A DNA stretch of 41,380 nt from a bacterium (GCA_022839105.1 JALHDH010000052.1:1-41380); one strand, 5' to 3'; counted from the stretch's first letter, positions 16,307 to 25,477 are shown. Translations and numbers: made by a program. Notes: a model not told the origin generated them from the letters alone.

Positions 16307-17695
16307 ATGAGCAACAAGGTCTGCAGCGGAGCGCTCGAGGCCCTCCGCGACGTCCAGGACGGCGCTTCCATCATGTTCAGCGGTTTCGGACTCTGCGGCA
16401 TCCCCGAGAACTGCATCGATGAGTTGTATCGTCGCAATCTCCGCGACCTGATCGTGATGAGCAACAACTGCGGAAACCAGGGCAAGGGCCTGGTCAGGCT
16501 GCTGGAGCGTCATCAGGTCCGGCGTTTCGTCGGCTCCTACGTGGGCGGCAATCCCGATCTGGAGAGGCAGATCCTCAATCGCGAGGTGGAGATCGATCTC
16601 AACCCCCAGGGCACCTTCGCCGAGCGCATGCGGGCCGCCGGCTCGGGGATCCCGGCCTTCTTCACGCCGACCGGGGTGGGGACCACCGTCGCCGAGGGCA
16701 AGACCGTCATGGAGTTCGGGGGCAGGCCCTGCATCCTGGAGACCGCCCTCTCGGCGGACTTCGCCATGATCAAGGCCTGGAAGGGGGATCGGGAGGGCAA
16801 TCTGGTCTATCGGGAGTCGGCCCGGAACTTCGCACCCCTGATGGCCATGGCCGCCCGCTGCACGATCGCCGAGGTCGAGGAACTGGTCGAGCCCGGAGTC
16901 CTGGACCCGGACCAGGTCCACACCCCGGGGATCTTCGTGCAGCGCATCTTCCAGGGCGTCGGCTATCGTCTGGACATCGAGAAGAGGACCACCCGTCCCG
17001 CGGGCTCCCCCGCGACCGGAATGGACTCGTGCCCTCCGGACGAGCCGGGCGTCCTGGGCTGGTCGCGTCGGCAGATGGCGTGGAGGGCAGCCCGCGAGCT
17101 GGGTTCGGGCACCTACGTCAACCTGGGGATCGGATTGCCCACCCTGGTGGCCGAATATCTTCCGCCCGAACGCAATGTCCGGCTCCACTCCGAGAACGGG
17201 ATCCTGGGCCTGGGCCCCCACCCGACCGAGGAGGAGGTCTCGCCCTACCTGGTCAACGCCGGGAAGGAGACGGTCACCGTCCAACCCGGGGCTTCCTTCT
17301 TCGATTCCTCGCTCTCCTTTGCCATGATCCGGGGCGGACACGTGGACTGGGCCGTCCTGGGGGCGCTGGAAGTCTCGGCCACGGGCGATCTGGCCAACTG
17401 GATGGTGCCGGGTCGGAAGGTGAACGGGATGGGGGGCGCCATGGATCTCGCGGCGGGAGCCCGCAAGGTCATGGCCCTGATGACCCACACCAGCAAGGAC
17501 GGCACCTCCAAGATCAACCAGGTCTGCAGTCTGCCCCTGACGGCGGTGGGGGTGGTGAACGTGATCGTGACCGACCTGGCCGTGATCGAGGTCGCTCCGG
17601 AAGGGCTGGTTCTGCGCGAGATCGCCCCCGGCGTTCCGCTCGAGCTGGTGCTGGCCCGGACCGGGGCCCCGCTTCGGGTGGCTTTGGACTCCTGA
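16307..17695 (+). CDS. Fused alpha/beta 3-oxoacid (succinyl-CoA type) CoA-transferase
   Basis: A 462-residue class I CoA-transferase with subunits A (residues ~1-230) and B (~255-462) in one chain, the order of animal SCOT, whereas many bacteria use two genes. Subunit A shows FSGFGLCGIPENCIDELY and FFTPTGVGTTVAEGK; subunit B shows YVNLGIGLPTLVAEYLP and the catalytic HSENGILGLGP with Glu296. The linker (RTTRPAGSPATGMDSCPPDE) is Pro/Gly rich. It moves CoA between succinyl-CoA and a 3-oxoacid such as acetoacetate, or related acids. It is separated from the methylmalonyl module by one gene, so a role in releasing or consuming its succinyl-CoA or propionyl-CoA is plausible but inferred. Confidence 0.92.
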   Translation: MSNKVCSGALEALRDVQDGASIMFSGFGLCGIPENCIDELYRRNLRDLIVMSNNCGNQGKGLVRLLERHQVRRFVGSYVGGNPDLERQILNREVEIDLNPQGTFAERMRAAGSGIPAFFTPTGVGTTVAEGKTVMEFGGRPCILETALSADFAMIKAWKGDREGNLVYRESARNFAPLMAMAARCTIAEVEELVEPGVLDPDQVHTPGIFVQRIFQGVGYRLDIEKRTTRPAGSPATGMDSCPPDEPGVLGWSRRQMAWRAARELGSGTYVNLGIGLPTLVAEYLPPERNVRLHSENGILGLGPHPTEEEVSPYLVNAGKETVTVQPGASFFDSSLSFAMIRGGHVDWAVLGALEVSATGDLANWMVPGRKVNGMGGAMDLAAGARKVMALMTHTSKDGTSKINQVCSLPLTAVGVVNVIVTDLAVIEVAPEGLVLREIAPGVPLELVLARTGAPLRVALDS

Positions 17696-17713
17696 CCTCT
17701 CGATCCCCGCGGA

Positions 17714-17743
17714 CAGGTTCAACCCCCTTCGATCGCGAACCTG
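17714..17743. other. Weak stem-loop after the CoA-transferase
   Basis: A perfect 7-bp inverted repeat (CAGGTTC and its complement) spans a 16-nt loop just after the CoA-transferase stop. There is no T-run, so termination is doubtful. Confidence 0.25.
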
Positions 17744-17773
17744 GATCCCTCGAGACTCTCAGGGATTCGGGCG

Positions 17774-19753
17774 GTGAGGTCCTTGAACAGGGTTCGTGCC
17801 AGAAGGCCGGGGATCGTCCTGGTCACGACGTTGTTTGTGGTCATGCTGGTCGTCATGCTGGTGGCCGGGGTGGTCCTGATGGGGGCCGGCGGTTCGGCTC
17901 TCTCAGCCAGCTTTCATGAGCGCGAGGCGGCCTTGATGGCTGCCGAATCGGGTCTGCAGTATGCCCTGACCCGCCTGCAGGCCCGGTCGGACTGGAGGGG
18001 GACCGAGTTCCGGATCAAGTTCAACTATGAGGACGGTGGATCCGGCAGTTCCGGGCCGGATGGCCTGCCCGACACCCAGGGCGACGATCTCAGGTTTCGC
18101 CTGGCGATGCCCTTCGTGTCCGTCAACAACCTCCTGGGCCAGAGCCCGACTCCCATCTGGCGCGCCGCGCCGGATGGGCGCGGGCTGGCTCCGGGCGAAC
18201 CTGAGGTCCTGCTGCCGCGAAGGACCGCCTGCATCCGGGTCCTGGGCCTGGCCGGCTGGGGAGTCCGGGAATCCGAGCCTTCCAACCCGGATGCCTTCGT
18301 CGGGGGGCGGGCGGTGGTCCAGCGCCTTGTGGAAGCCTACCTGACGCTGGATGAGTCCGCCAGCATGGATTCTGCCGCCTATGCGGGTGGCGAGATCCGG
18401 GCCGATCTCGCCCTGAACGGGGTCTTCAAGGTCCGGTCGGCGGACCCCGAGGAGCCCGCCCGCCTGCGCGCCCTGAAGAGCGTCCGTCTCGATGGGCAGG
18501 GGAATATCCGCTTCGATGGGGGCAATGAGTCCGAGATCGTGGTGGGGGAGGGGCACGAGTTCACCGTCGGCAGGACCACGCCCAGGAACGTGGGGGTCTT
18601 GGAGGAGGATTCCTCGGACCTCTTCAAGCGGATGGGATGGGATTCGGTTCCCAAGGCCTCGGCGGCCTCCACCTCGGATGCGCAGATGCCTGGAGGCGTC
18701 TATATCTGGAGGACCGAGGAGTCCAACCCCGACCTGGCCTGGCTGGAATACTTCGATCAGGATCACGGCCAGCAGGAGATTCCTCCTGCGCAGCAGTTCG
18801 AGCCGGGAACCGGACGGCGCGTCGACACGGCGACCGTCCTGATCCGCGGAAGCGGTGTCATGGTGGACCCCGAGAGCGCGACCCTGGAAATCCGGAACAA
18901 CGTCTTCGTCAACCCCTCCGAGAGCGGGATCAGCAGTCTGGCTGTGCTGGCGGATCCCACCCTGACGGTCGGTGGGGCCAGGCCGGGGATCCTCTTCGCA
19001 CCTCCCGAGGGTTCCACCAAGGCTCCCATCCTGACGGCCCCGGGTTCGATCCGTCTGGAAGGGTCCGCCAGCGGGATCGGCGCGATGACCAGCGAGGGCG
19101 GGATCCATCTGCAGGGCTCGAGCCTTCTCGAGACCGACCCCGAGACCGGGGTCTCCCTCTATGCCAAGGGGGACATCACCGTCGAGGCCATGCCCGTCGA
19201 GGTCGCCACGAAGAGTTCGCTGTTGACGAACGTTGTCCGGGCCTACGTCGAGCGGGGAGGAGACCTCGGGGCCCTCTTCGACTACGTGACCACCGACTCG
19301 GTGCGCGGGTTGTCCTCCGCCGATGTCTCGGCCCTTCAGGCGGCGATGTCGGATCTGAACCGCAAGCAGCGTCAGCGCCTCCGCAAGCTGTGGGACCAGG
19401 CCGCCGGGGGACGCGGGCGGGATGCCAAGGCGGCCTTCGTCGAAAGGATGCGCAAGCAGCTCGCGGATACCACGGTTTCCAGCGGGGACCAGAGCCTGAC
19501 CGGGATGCTCTACACCTGGAAGGATTTCCGCGCCGATCTGGGCACTGCCCGGCTCTTCCTCCGTGGTGTCCTGATCGCCTACGGCGGCAATCCTGAGGAC
19601 GAATCGGCCGCCGGAGCCCCAGGGACCGAGGGGGGCACGATCTCGATCTCGGCTGGAGGAGTCGAGTTGACCTACGATCCGACCTACGTCCGCGACCTGG
19701 TCGGCATGGAGGGGAGCCTGAAGCTGCGGCGCACCCTCTGGGCCACCTACTGA
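17774..19753 (+). CDS. PilX-like pilin-type exported protein
   Basis: A 659-residue protein. The N-terminus (basic RVRARRP, then a hydrophobic helix GIVLVTTLFVVMLVVMLVAG, then AALMAAESGLQYALTRLQ) is that of PilX/PilV-type minor pilins and type II pseudopilins, with the Glu of AAESG marking the pilin-like helix. The long remainder is predicted mostly beta with segments such as RLEGSASGIGAMTSEGGIHL and an Ala/Arg-rich helix near residues 520-560. This is much longer than typical PilX (about 200 residues), so it is perhaps a surface filament subunit carrying a beta-helical domain. The start is a GTG; a TTG three codons later is possible. No other pilus genes are in the window. Confidence 0.7.
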   Translation: MRSLNRVRARRPGIVLVTTLFVVMLVVMLVAGVVLMGAGGSALSASFHEREAALMAAESGLQYALTRLQARSDWRGTEFRIKFNYEDGGSGSSGPDGLPDTQGDDLRFRLAMPFVSVNNLLGQSPTPIWRAAPDGRGLAPGEPEVLLPRRTACIRVLGLAGWGVRESEPSNPDAFVGGRAVVQRLVEAYLTLDESASMDSAAYAGGEIRADLALNGVFKVRSADPEEPARLRALKSVRLDGQGNIRFDGGNESEIVVGEGHEFTVGRTTPRNVGVLEEDSSDLFKRMGWDSVPKASAASTSDAQMPGGVYIWRTEESNPDLAWLEYFDQDHGQQEIPPAQQFEPGTGRRVDTATVLIRGSGVMVDPESATLEIRNNVFVNPSESGISSLAVLADPTLTVGGARPGILFAPPEGSTKAPILTAPGSIRLEGSASGIGAMTSEGGIHLQGSSLLETDPETGVSLYAKGDITVEAMPVEVATKSSLLTNVVRAYVERGGDLGALFDYVTTDSVRGLSSADVSALQAAMSDLNRKQRQRLRKLWDQAAGGRGRDAKAAFVERMRKQLADTTVSSGDQSLTGMLYTWKDFRADLGTARLFLRGVLIAYGGNPEDESAAGAPGTEGGTISISAGGVELTYDPTYVRDLVGMEGSLKLRRTLWATY

Positions 19754-19756
19754 ATT

Positions 19757-19793
19757 TCCGTCCGGGAGAGGTTTCGTCTGCCGAAAGGACGGA
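19757..19793 (+). other. Stem-loop 1 downstream of the PilX-like gene
   Basis: Outer arms TCCGTCC and GGACGGA (7 bp) enclose an inner 5-bp hairpin TTTCG/CGAAA with a 5-nt loop. It begins four bases after the PilX-like stop codon. It may contribute to 3' end formation or belong to the leader of the next operon. Confidence 0.4.
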
Positions 19794-19820
19794 TATGCTG
19801 GTCAGGACGGCTCCTCGGAG

Positions 19821-19851
19821 CGCGCCTTTGCCGGATGCAGGGGCGCGTTTT
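19821..19851 (+). terminator. Intrinsic terminator between the PilX-like gene and mutA
   Basis: An 11-bp stem (19821-19831 with 19837-19847, including two G-T pairs) closed by the 5-nt loop CGGAT is followed directly by TTTTCG. It would stop rightward transcription from the PilX-like gene, 104 nt before the mutA start. It could also act as an attenuator if a promoter lies further left. Confidence 0.65.
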
Positions 19852-19858
19852 CGTGGGT

Positions 19859-19893
19859 CCACCCGGGAAGGGGGATTCGCCCTCTTCGGGTGG
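19859..19893 (+). promoter_or_regulatory. Stem-loop 3 in the mutA 5' region
   Basis: Arms CCACCCG/CGGGTGG (7 bp) continue, after a 2-nt GG bulge, into AAGGGGG/CCCTCTT (7 bp) with an ATTCG loop, 14 pairs in all. It ends about 50 nt before the mutA ribosome binding site, without a T-run. It is a candidate mRNA-stabilising or regulatory leader; it shows no cobalamin-riboswitch features. Confidence 0.4.
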
Positions 19894-19954
19894 GAGGGTC
19901 CGTCCTGGGAGCCTGGAATGCCCCGGCTCACAGTTTTCTGGGCAAGGAGGAACG

Positions 19955-21778
19955 ATGAGCACGCTCGAGGCTCTGGAACTTGCGGTCCGATTCCCGGTCC
20001 CGACCCGTTCGACCTGGGAAGAGGCCGCCCAGGCGGAACTCAAGGCGACACCCCTGGCCAAACTCACCCGTCGCTCGCTGGAGGGGATCGAGGTCCGCCC
20101 GCTCTCCATCCGGGAGGACCAGGAGCATCGGCCCACCGGGATACCCTGGACCGAGACGGCCTGGAAGCCGGTCACCCCCGCCTGCGGCAGCGCCCTGGGC
20201 GAGCCCGGTGCCCCTCTGGTGGCGGTTCCCCTGGACCTGGACCAGGACTCCCGGCAGGTTCTGGCCCAGGGGCTGACCCGCGGCGAGACGGCGGTGGACC
20301 TGCGTCTGAGCCCGGCGGACGCGGGGGCCTTGCGAGCCGTCCTGGAGGGGATCGAGGTTCCGGTCTTCCTGAGTGGCCTGGAGGATCCCCTCGCCGCGCT
20401 GGAGGCCCTTCCCGAACCCCCTCGTTCCGGTGCCTTCTTCTGTGATCCCCTGGGTTTCCTGGCCCGCAAGGGGGGGCTGACGGGTTCGCTGGATTCCCAC
20501 CTGGACCGAGCCGCGGAGGCTGTCCGCCGGGCCCATGGGGCGCCCGACCTGGCGCTCCTGGGCGTGGATGCCGGCGTCTGGCATGAGGGCGGGGCGGATG
20601 TGGCCCAGCAGACCGGTTGGGCCCTGGCCACCGGCCTGGAGCTGGTACGGGCCCTGGTGGCCCGAGGCCTGGATCTCCAGGCCGTCCTGGACCGGATGGC
20701 CTTCTCGTTCACCCTCTCGCCCCGACTCTTCCCCGAGATGGCGCGCCTGCGAGCCTTCCGTCGCCTCTGGGCCAGGGTGGCAGGTCTTCTGGGAGGCCAG
20801 GGGCGCACGCGCCTGGTGGCCCGGACCGGTCGTCTGCACCGTTCGGCCTGGGATCCCTACACCAACTTGATCCGCTCGACCGTCGAAGCCTTTGCGGGAA
20901 TCTGCGCCGGAGCCGACGCCGTGTGTCTCGAGCCGATGGACGCCGCGGCGGGCGGCGGAGTCCGTGCCTCGCGGCGTCACGCCTGCAATCAGGCCCTGGT
21001 TCTCCTGGAGGAGGCTTCCTTGCACCGGGTCGTGGATCCCGGCGCGGGTTCCTTCCATCTCGAGGGGCTCACCGACGAGCTTGCCGCGAAGGCCTGGAGC
21101 TGCCTGCAGGCCATCGAGAGGGCCGGCGGGATGGCCGCTGCCCTGCGGGAGGGCCTGCCCCAGAAGGAGGCCGCCGCCACCGCGGAGCGCCGCCTCAAGG
21201 CCCTGGCCACGGGGCGCGGTTCGCTGGTGGGCGTCAGCCACTACGCCGTCCGGGCCGAGCCGCCTCATGCCGGGCCGCTCGGCGCCCTCGAAGGTCCTGC
21301 CGGGGCCGCGGAGACGGTCACCCCGGTTCAGCCCCGGCGCCTGGCCGCCGCCTTCGAAGCCTTGCGCCTGCGGACCTGGACCCTGGAGGAGCGCCGTGGT
21401 CGCCCCGTCCGGGTGCTGATGGCGCCGCTGGGTGGTTCCGCCACCAGTCGGGTGCGCGCCCAGTTCTGCGTGACCTTCCTGGGAGCCGCCGGCTTCATGA
21501 CCGAGAGTCCGGCCGGCTTCGGGTCGGTCGCCGAGGCCCTGGCCGAGGCGCAGGGTTCCCAGGCCGATGTGCTGGTCCTGTGCGCCGAGGATCCGGAGTA
21601 CGCCGGACTCCTCGAGGAGTTGCGCGCCCTCCCCGGCGAGCGGCCCCTGGTGGCCGTTGCGGGGCTTCCCGCCGAGGCCGACACCCTGCGGGAGCGCGGC
21701 GCCGACCTCTTCATCCACCGGGACGCGGATCGCGTCGAGACCGCGGGCGGAATCCTCGCCCGCCTGGAGGCTCTGTAG
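19955..21778 (+). CDS. mutA: Methylmalonyl-CoA mutase small (beta) subunit
   Basis: A 607-residue mutase-like chain. It has the TIM-barrel half (FCDPLGFLARKG, SVEAFAGICAGADAVCLEPMD-type segments, RHACNQALVLLEEASLHRV, DPGAGSFHLEGLTDELA) and a C-terminal flavodoxin-like half (VLMAPLGGSATSRVRAQF). The cobalamin DxHxxG motif is missing, as in known small subunits, so this chain is structural and the large subunit carries B12. The ATG at 19955 follows AAGGAGG, and the frame continues open upstream without coding character. Its TAG abuts the mutB ATG (TAGATG), implying translational coupling and 1:1 production. Confidence 0.92.
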   Translation: MSTLEALELAVRFPVPTRSTWEEAAQAELKATPLAKLTRRSLEGIEVRPLSIREDQEHRPTGIPWTETAWKPVTPACGSALGEPGAPLVAVPLDLDQDSRQVLAQGLTRGETAVDLRLSPADAGALRAVLEGIEVPVFLSGLEDPLAALEALPEPPRSGAFFCDPLGFLARKGGLTGSLDSHLDRAAEAVRRAHGAPDLALLGVDAGVWHEGGADVAQQTGWALATGLELVRALVARGLDLQAVLDRMAFSFTLSPRLFPEMARLRAFRRLWARVAGLLGGQGRTRLVARTGRLHRSAWDPYTNLIRSTVEAFAGICAGADAVCLEPMDAAAGGGVRASRRHACNQALVLLEEASLHRVVDPGAGSFHLEGLTDELAAKAWSCLQAIERAGGMAAALREGLPQKEAAATAERRLKALATGRGSLVGVSHYAVRAEPPHAGPLGALEGPAGAAETVTPVQPRRLAAAFEALRLRTWTLEERRGRPVRVLMAPLGGSATSRVRAQFCVTFLGAAGFMTESPAGFGSVAEALAEAQGSQADVLVLCAEDPEYAGLLEELRALPGERPLVAVAGLPAEADTLRERGADLFIHRDADRVETAGGILARLEAL

Positions 21779-23929
21779 ATGAACAACGTGGACTTCACCC
21801 AGGTCTGGCACCGAGACGAGGCGGAAACGCCCGACCTCGCCCAGGAGATCCCGGGTCATCCCTGGCAGACTCCCGAAGGGGTTCCCGTCAAGCGGCGCTA
21901 TTCCGCCCATGACCTGGCCCGGCTCGACCACGTCGACTACCTCTCGGGCCTGCCTCCCTTCCTGCGCGGCCCCTACTGCACGATGTACGCCGTGCGCCCC
22001 TGGACGATCCGTCAGTATGCCGGCTTCTCGACCGCAGAGGAGTCCAACGCCTTCTACCGTCGGAACCTGGCCCTGGGCCAGAAGGGCCTCTCGATCGCCT
22101 TCGACCTGGCGACGCACCGGGGCTATGACTCGGATCACCCGCGGGTCCTGGGCGATGTCGGCAAGGCCGGGGTGGCCGTGGACTCGATCCAGGACATGCG
22201 GGTCCTCTTCGGAGGGATCCCCTTGGACCAGATGTCGGTCTCGATGACCATGAACGGCGCGGTCCTCCCGATCATGGCGCTGTACATCCTGGCCGCCGAA
22301 GAGCAGGGGGTGCCCCGCGAGAAGCTGACCGGAACCATCCAGAACGACATCCTCAAGGAGTTCATGGTCCGCAACACCTACATCTATCCGCCGGCCCCCT
22401 CCATGCGGATCGTGGCGGACATCTTCGCCTACACCTCCAGGCACATGCCCCGGTTCAACTCGATCTCGATTTCGGGCTACCACATGCAGGAGGCCGGGGC
22501 CACCCTGGACCTGGAACTGGCCTACACCCTGGCCGACGGGCTGGAGTACGTGCGGGCGGGTCTGGCCACGGGTCTTTCGGTCGACGAGTTCGCGCCGAGG
22601 CTCTCGTTCTTCTTCTGCATCGGCATGAACTACTGGATGGAGGTCGCCAAGCTCCGCGCGGCCCGCCTCTTGTGGGCCCGCCTGATCCAGCCCTTCAACC
22701 CCAAGAACCCCAAGTCCCTGGCGCTGCGGACCCATTGTCAGACCTCGGGCTGGTCCCTGACCGAGCAGGACCCGGTGAACAACGTGACCCGCACGGCCGT
22801 CGAGGCCCTGGCCGCTGCCCTGGGACACACCCAGTCCCTGCACACCAACTCGTTGGACGAGGCGATCGCCCTGCCCACCGACTTCTCGGCCCGCATCGCC
22901 CGCAACACCCAACTGGTGCTGCAGGAAGAGTGCGAGATCACGCCGGTGGTCGATCCCTGGGGCGGCTCCCATGCCCTGGAATCCCTCACCGCCGGCCTGG
23001 TCGAGCGGGCCTGGCAGCATATCCAGGAGGTCGAGGCCTTGGGCGGCATGGCCAAGGCCATCGAGGAAGGCCTTCCCCAGCGCCGGATCGAGGAGGCTTC
23101 CGCCCGCAAGCAGGCTCGAATCGACGCCTCGCGGGATCGCATCGTAGGCGTCAACTGCTGGCAGGTCGACGAGTCCGCCGAGCCCCTGGAGATCCTCGAG
23201 GTGGACAACACCGCCGTGCGCGAGCGCCAGCTCCAGAGGCTGAGCGAGCTTCGCGCCCAGCGCGATCCCGATGCCGTCGAGGCGGCCCTGTCGGCTCTCT
23301 CCGCCGGAGCCGAAGGGTCCGGGAATCTGCTGGAGCTGACCCTGGAGGCCGTGCGCGTGGGGGCCACCGTGGGCGAGTGCTCGCTGGCCCTCGAGAAGGT
23401 CTTCGGGCGTCACTCCAGCCAGTCCCAGGGGCTGCGCGGCGTCTACGCCGGAGAGGCCGGCGAGCAGCAGGCCATCCAGAAGGTGCTCGGGCAGACCGAC
23501 CGCTTCCTGGAGGAGGAGGGCCGCCGCCCGCGCCTGCTGGTGGCCAAGATGGGCCAGGACGGCCATGACCGCGGAGCCAAGGTGATCGCCGCCGCTTTCG
23601 CGGACATGGGCTTCGACGTGGACGTGGCCCCGCTCTTCGGCACGCCCGAGGAGGTCGCCCGTCAGGCGGTGGACGCCGATGTCCACCTGGTGGGAGTCTC
23701 GTCGCTCGCTGGCGGGCACAAGACCCTGGTCCCCCAACTGATCGAGGAGCTGGCCCGGCTGGGTCGGCCCGATATCCTGGTGGTCGCCGGTGGGGTCATC
23801 CCCCGCCAGGACTATCCGGCCCTGCACGAGGCGGGTTGCCTGGAGGTCTTCGGACCGGGCACGGTGATCCCCCAGGCGGCCGAGAGGATTCTCCAGAAAC
23901 TCCAGGGAGCCGCCCCCGCGGCTCGCTGA
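21779..23929 (+). CDS. mutB: Methylmalonyl-CoA mutase large (alpha) subunit
   Basis: A 716-residue catalytic subunit. The N-terminal barrel shows RPWTIRQYAGFSTAEESN, KGLSIAFDLATHRGYDSDHP, the SVSMTMNGAVLPIMALYI block and TGTIQNDILKEFMVRNTYIY. The C-terminal B12 domain has MGQDGHDRGAKVIA with His596 as the cobalt ligand and the VGVSSLAGGHKTLVPQL segment. It interconverts (R)-methylmalonyl-CoA and succinyl-CoA using adenosylcobalamin. It starts immediately after the mutA stop and is followed after 39 nt by the 5S gene. No methylmalonyl-CoA epimerase or MeaB chaperone is seen in the window. Confidence 0.97.
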   Translation: MNNVDFTQVWHRDEAETPDLAQEIPGHPWQTPEGVPVKRRYSAHDLARLDHVDYLSGLPPFLRGPYCTMYAVRPWTIRQYAGFSTAEESNAFYRRNLALGQKGLSIAFDLATHRGYDSDHPRVLGDVGKAGVAVDSIQDMRVLFGGIPLDQMSVSMTMNGAVLPIMALYILAAEEQGVPREKLTGTIQNDILKEFMVRNTYIYPPAPSMRIVADIFAYTSRHMPRFNSISISGYHMQEAGATLDLELAYTLADGLEYVRAGLATGLSVDEFAPRLSFFFCIGMNYWMEVAKLRAARLLWARLIQPFNPKNPKSLALRTHCQTSGWSLTEQDPVNNVTRTAVEALAAALGHTQSLHTNSLDEAIALPTDFSARIARNTQLVLQEECEITPVVDPWGGSHALESLTAGLVERAWQHIQEVEALGGMAKAIEEGLPQRRIEEASARKQARIDASRDRIVGVNCWQVDESAEPLEILEVDNTAVRERQLQRLSELRAQRDPDAVEAALSALSAGAEGSGNLLELTLEAVRVGATVGECSLALEKVFGRHSSQSQGLRGVYAGEAGEQQAIQKVLGQTDRFLEEEGRRPRLLVAKMGQDGHDRGAKVIAAAFADMGFDVDVAPLFGTPEEVARQAVDADVHLVGVSSLAGGHKTLVPQLIEELARLGRPDILVVAGGVIPRQDYPALHEAGCLEVFGPGTVIPQAAERILQKLQGAAPAAR

Positions 23930-23968
23930 ATCGACTCCAACTGCGGAGTTCACGAGGAGCGCAAGCGC

Positions 23969-25477
23969 ATGAGCCGACTTGTGGAAATCACCGATCTGAT
24001 CCTGCGGGATGCCCACCAGAGCCTGCTGGCCACCCGGATGGCCACCGAGGACATGGTCGGGGCCTGCCCGGACCTCGACCAGGCGGGGTACTGGTCCCTG
24101 GAATGCTGGGGAGGAGCCACCTATGACTCCTGCATCCGCTTCCTCAACGAAGACCCCTGGGAGCGGCTGCGCACCTTCCGCAGGTTGATGCCGAACTCCC
24201 GGCTGCAGATGCTGCTGCGGGGGCAGAACCTGCTGGGCTATCGGCACTACGCCGACGAGGTGGTGGACCGCTTCTGCGAACGCTCGGCCGCCAACGGGAT
24301 CGACGTGTTCCGGATCTTCGATGCCCTCAACGACATCCGGAACATGGAGCGGGCCATCGCCGCAGTCAAGAAGGCGGGCAAGCACGCTCAGGGAACGGTT
24401 TGCTACACCATCAGTCCGGTCCACACGGTCGAGGCCTTCGTGGAGCTGGCCAGGCAGCTTCAGGCGCGGGGTTGCGACTCGATCTGCATCAAGGATATGG
24501 CGGCCCTGCTCAAGCCCCAGCCGGCCTACGACATCGTCAAGGGCATCAAGAAGGCCTGCGGCGCGAAGATGCCGGTCCACGTGCACACCCACGCCACCAC
24601 CGGGGTGACCCTGGTGGCCCTGCAGAAGGCCATCGAGGCCGGCGCCGACATCGTGGACACGGCCGTCAGCAGCTTGTGCCTGGGGTCGGGACACAACCCC
24701 ACCGAGAGCCTGGTCGAGATGTTGGAAGGCCAGCCCTACCACAGTCGGCTGGATCTGGACCGCATCGACAAGGTCCGACGCCACTTCGACCAGGTCACGC
24801 CGCGCTACGAGGCCTTCATGTCGGCCTACCAGACCGTCGATACGCGGATCTTCAAGTCCCAGATCCCCGGCGGGATGATCTCCAACATGGAGAGCCAGCT
24901 TCGCGAGCAGGGGGCGGGGGACAAGCTCGAGCAGGTCCTGGAGGAGGTGCCGCGGGTCCGCCAGGCCGCAGGCTATCCACCCCTGGTGACCCCCTCCTCG
25001 CAGATCGTCGGCACCCAGGCGGTCTTCAACGTCCTGATGGGTCCCTACAAGGCCATCACCTCCGAGTTCGCCGACCTCATGCTGGGGTATTACGGAGCCA
25101 CGGCGGCCGAGAAGGACCCGGACGTGATCCAGAAGGCCCAGGCCAGCTCCCGCAAGGAGCCGATCACCTGCCGGCCGGCGGACCTGCTCAACCCCGAGTG
25201 GAATGTCCTGCGTTCGGAGGCCCTGGAGTTGAAGGGCTGCAACGGCTCGGACGAGGACGTGCTGACCTACGCGATGTTCCCCACCGCCGCCCCGAAGTTC
25301 TTCTCGGAGCGGGCCCAGGGGCCCAGGTCGGTGGCCCGCCCCGCAGGGCAGGCCCCGGTCTCGACCCAGCCGGCCACGGTGGCCCAGGCTCGAGAACACA
25401 CCGGGATCACCGAGCCGGTGCGCTATCTGGTGACCCTGGGCGATCGTTCGCACAAGATCACCGTCGAGCCCATGTAG
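23969..25477 (+). CDS. Transcarboxylase 5S-type subunit (pyruvate/oxaloacetate carboxyltransferase)
   Basis: A 502-residue biotin-dependent carboxyltransferase of the 5S/OadA/pyruvate carboxylase family. Asp14 (LRDAHQS), Lys175 (CIKDMAALLKP, the carbamylated lysine) and His206/His208 (VHVHTHATTG) have exactly the spacings of Asp23, Lys184, His215 and His217 in the Propionibacterium 5S subunit. The chain ends with a short strand pair (RYLVTLGDRSHKITVEP) like the leader before the biotin domain of OadA, but no biotin domain follows. It moves CO2 between carboxybiotin and pyruvate. The ATG at 23969 follows GAGGAG. With the 12S and 1.3S genes downstream, a methylmalonyl-CoA:pyruvate transcarboxylase is most likely. 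Confidence 0.9.
   Translation: MSRLVEITDLILRDAHQSLLATRMATEDMVGACPDLDQAGYWSLECWGGATYDSCIRFLNEDPWERLRTFRRLMPNSRLQMLLRGQNLLGYRHYADEVVDRFCERSAANGIDVFRIFDALNDIRNMERAIAAVKKAGKHAQGTVCYTISPVHTVEAFVELARQLQARGCDSICIKDMAALLKPQPAYDIVKGIKKACGAKMPVHVHTHATTGVTLVALQKAIEAGADIVDTAVSSLCLGSGHNPTESLVEMLEGQPYHSRLDLDRIDKVRRHFDQVTPRYEAFMSAYQTVDTRIFKSQIPGGMISNMESQLREQGAGDKLEQVLEEVPRVRQAAGYPPLVTPSSQIVGTQAVFNVLMGPYKAITSEFADLMLGYYGATAAEKDPDVIQKAQASSRKEPITCRPADLLNPEWNVLRSEALELKGCNGSDEDVLTYAMFPTAAPKFFSERAQGPRSVARPAGQAPVSTQPATVAQAREHTGITEPVRYLVTLGDRSHKITVEPM

Noticed and set aside
19757..19950. Cobalamin riboswitch upstream of mutA
   Set aside because: The region is structured but I find no B12-box-like conserved core, and the stems are simple hairpins.
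23969..25477. Complete oxaloacetate decarboxylase alpha chain (OadA)
   Set aside because: The chain stops before any biotinyl domain; biotin is on the separate 128-residue protein at 27473-27859.
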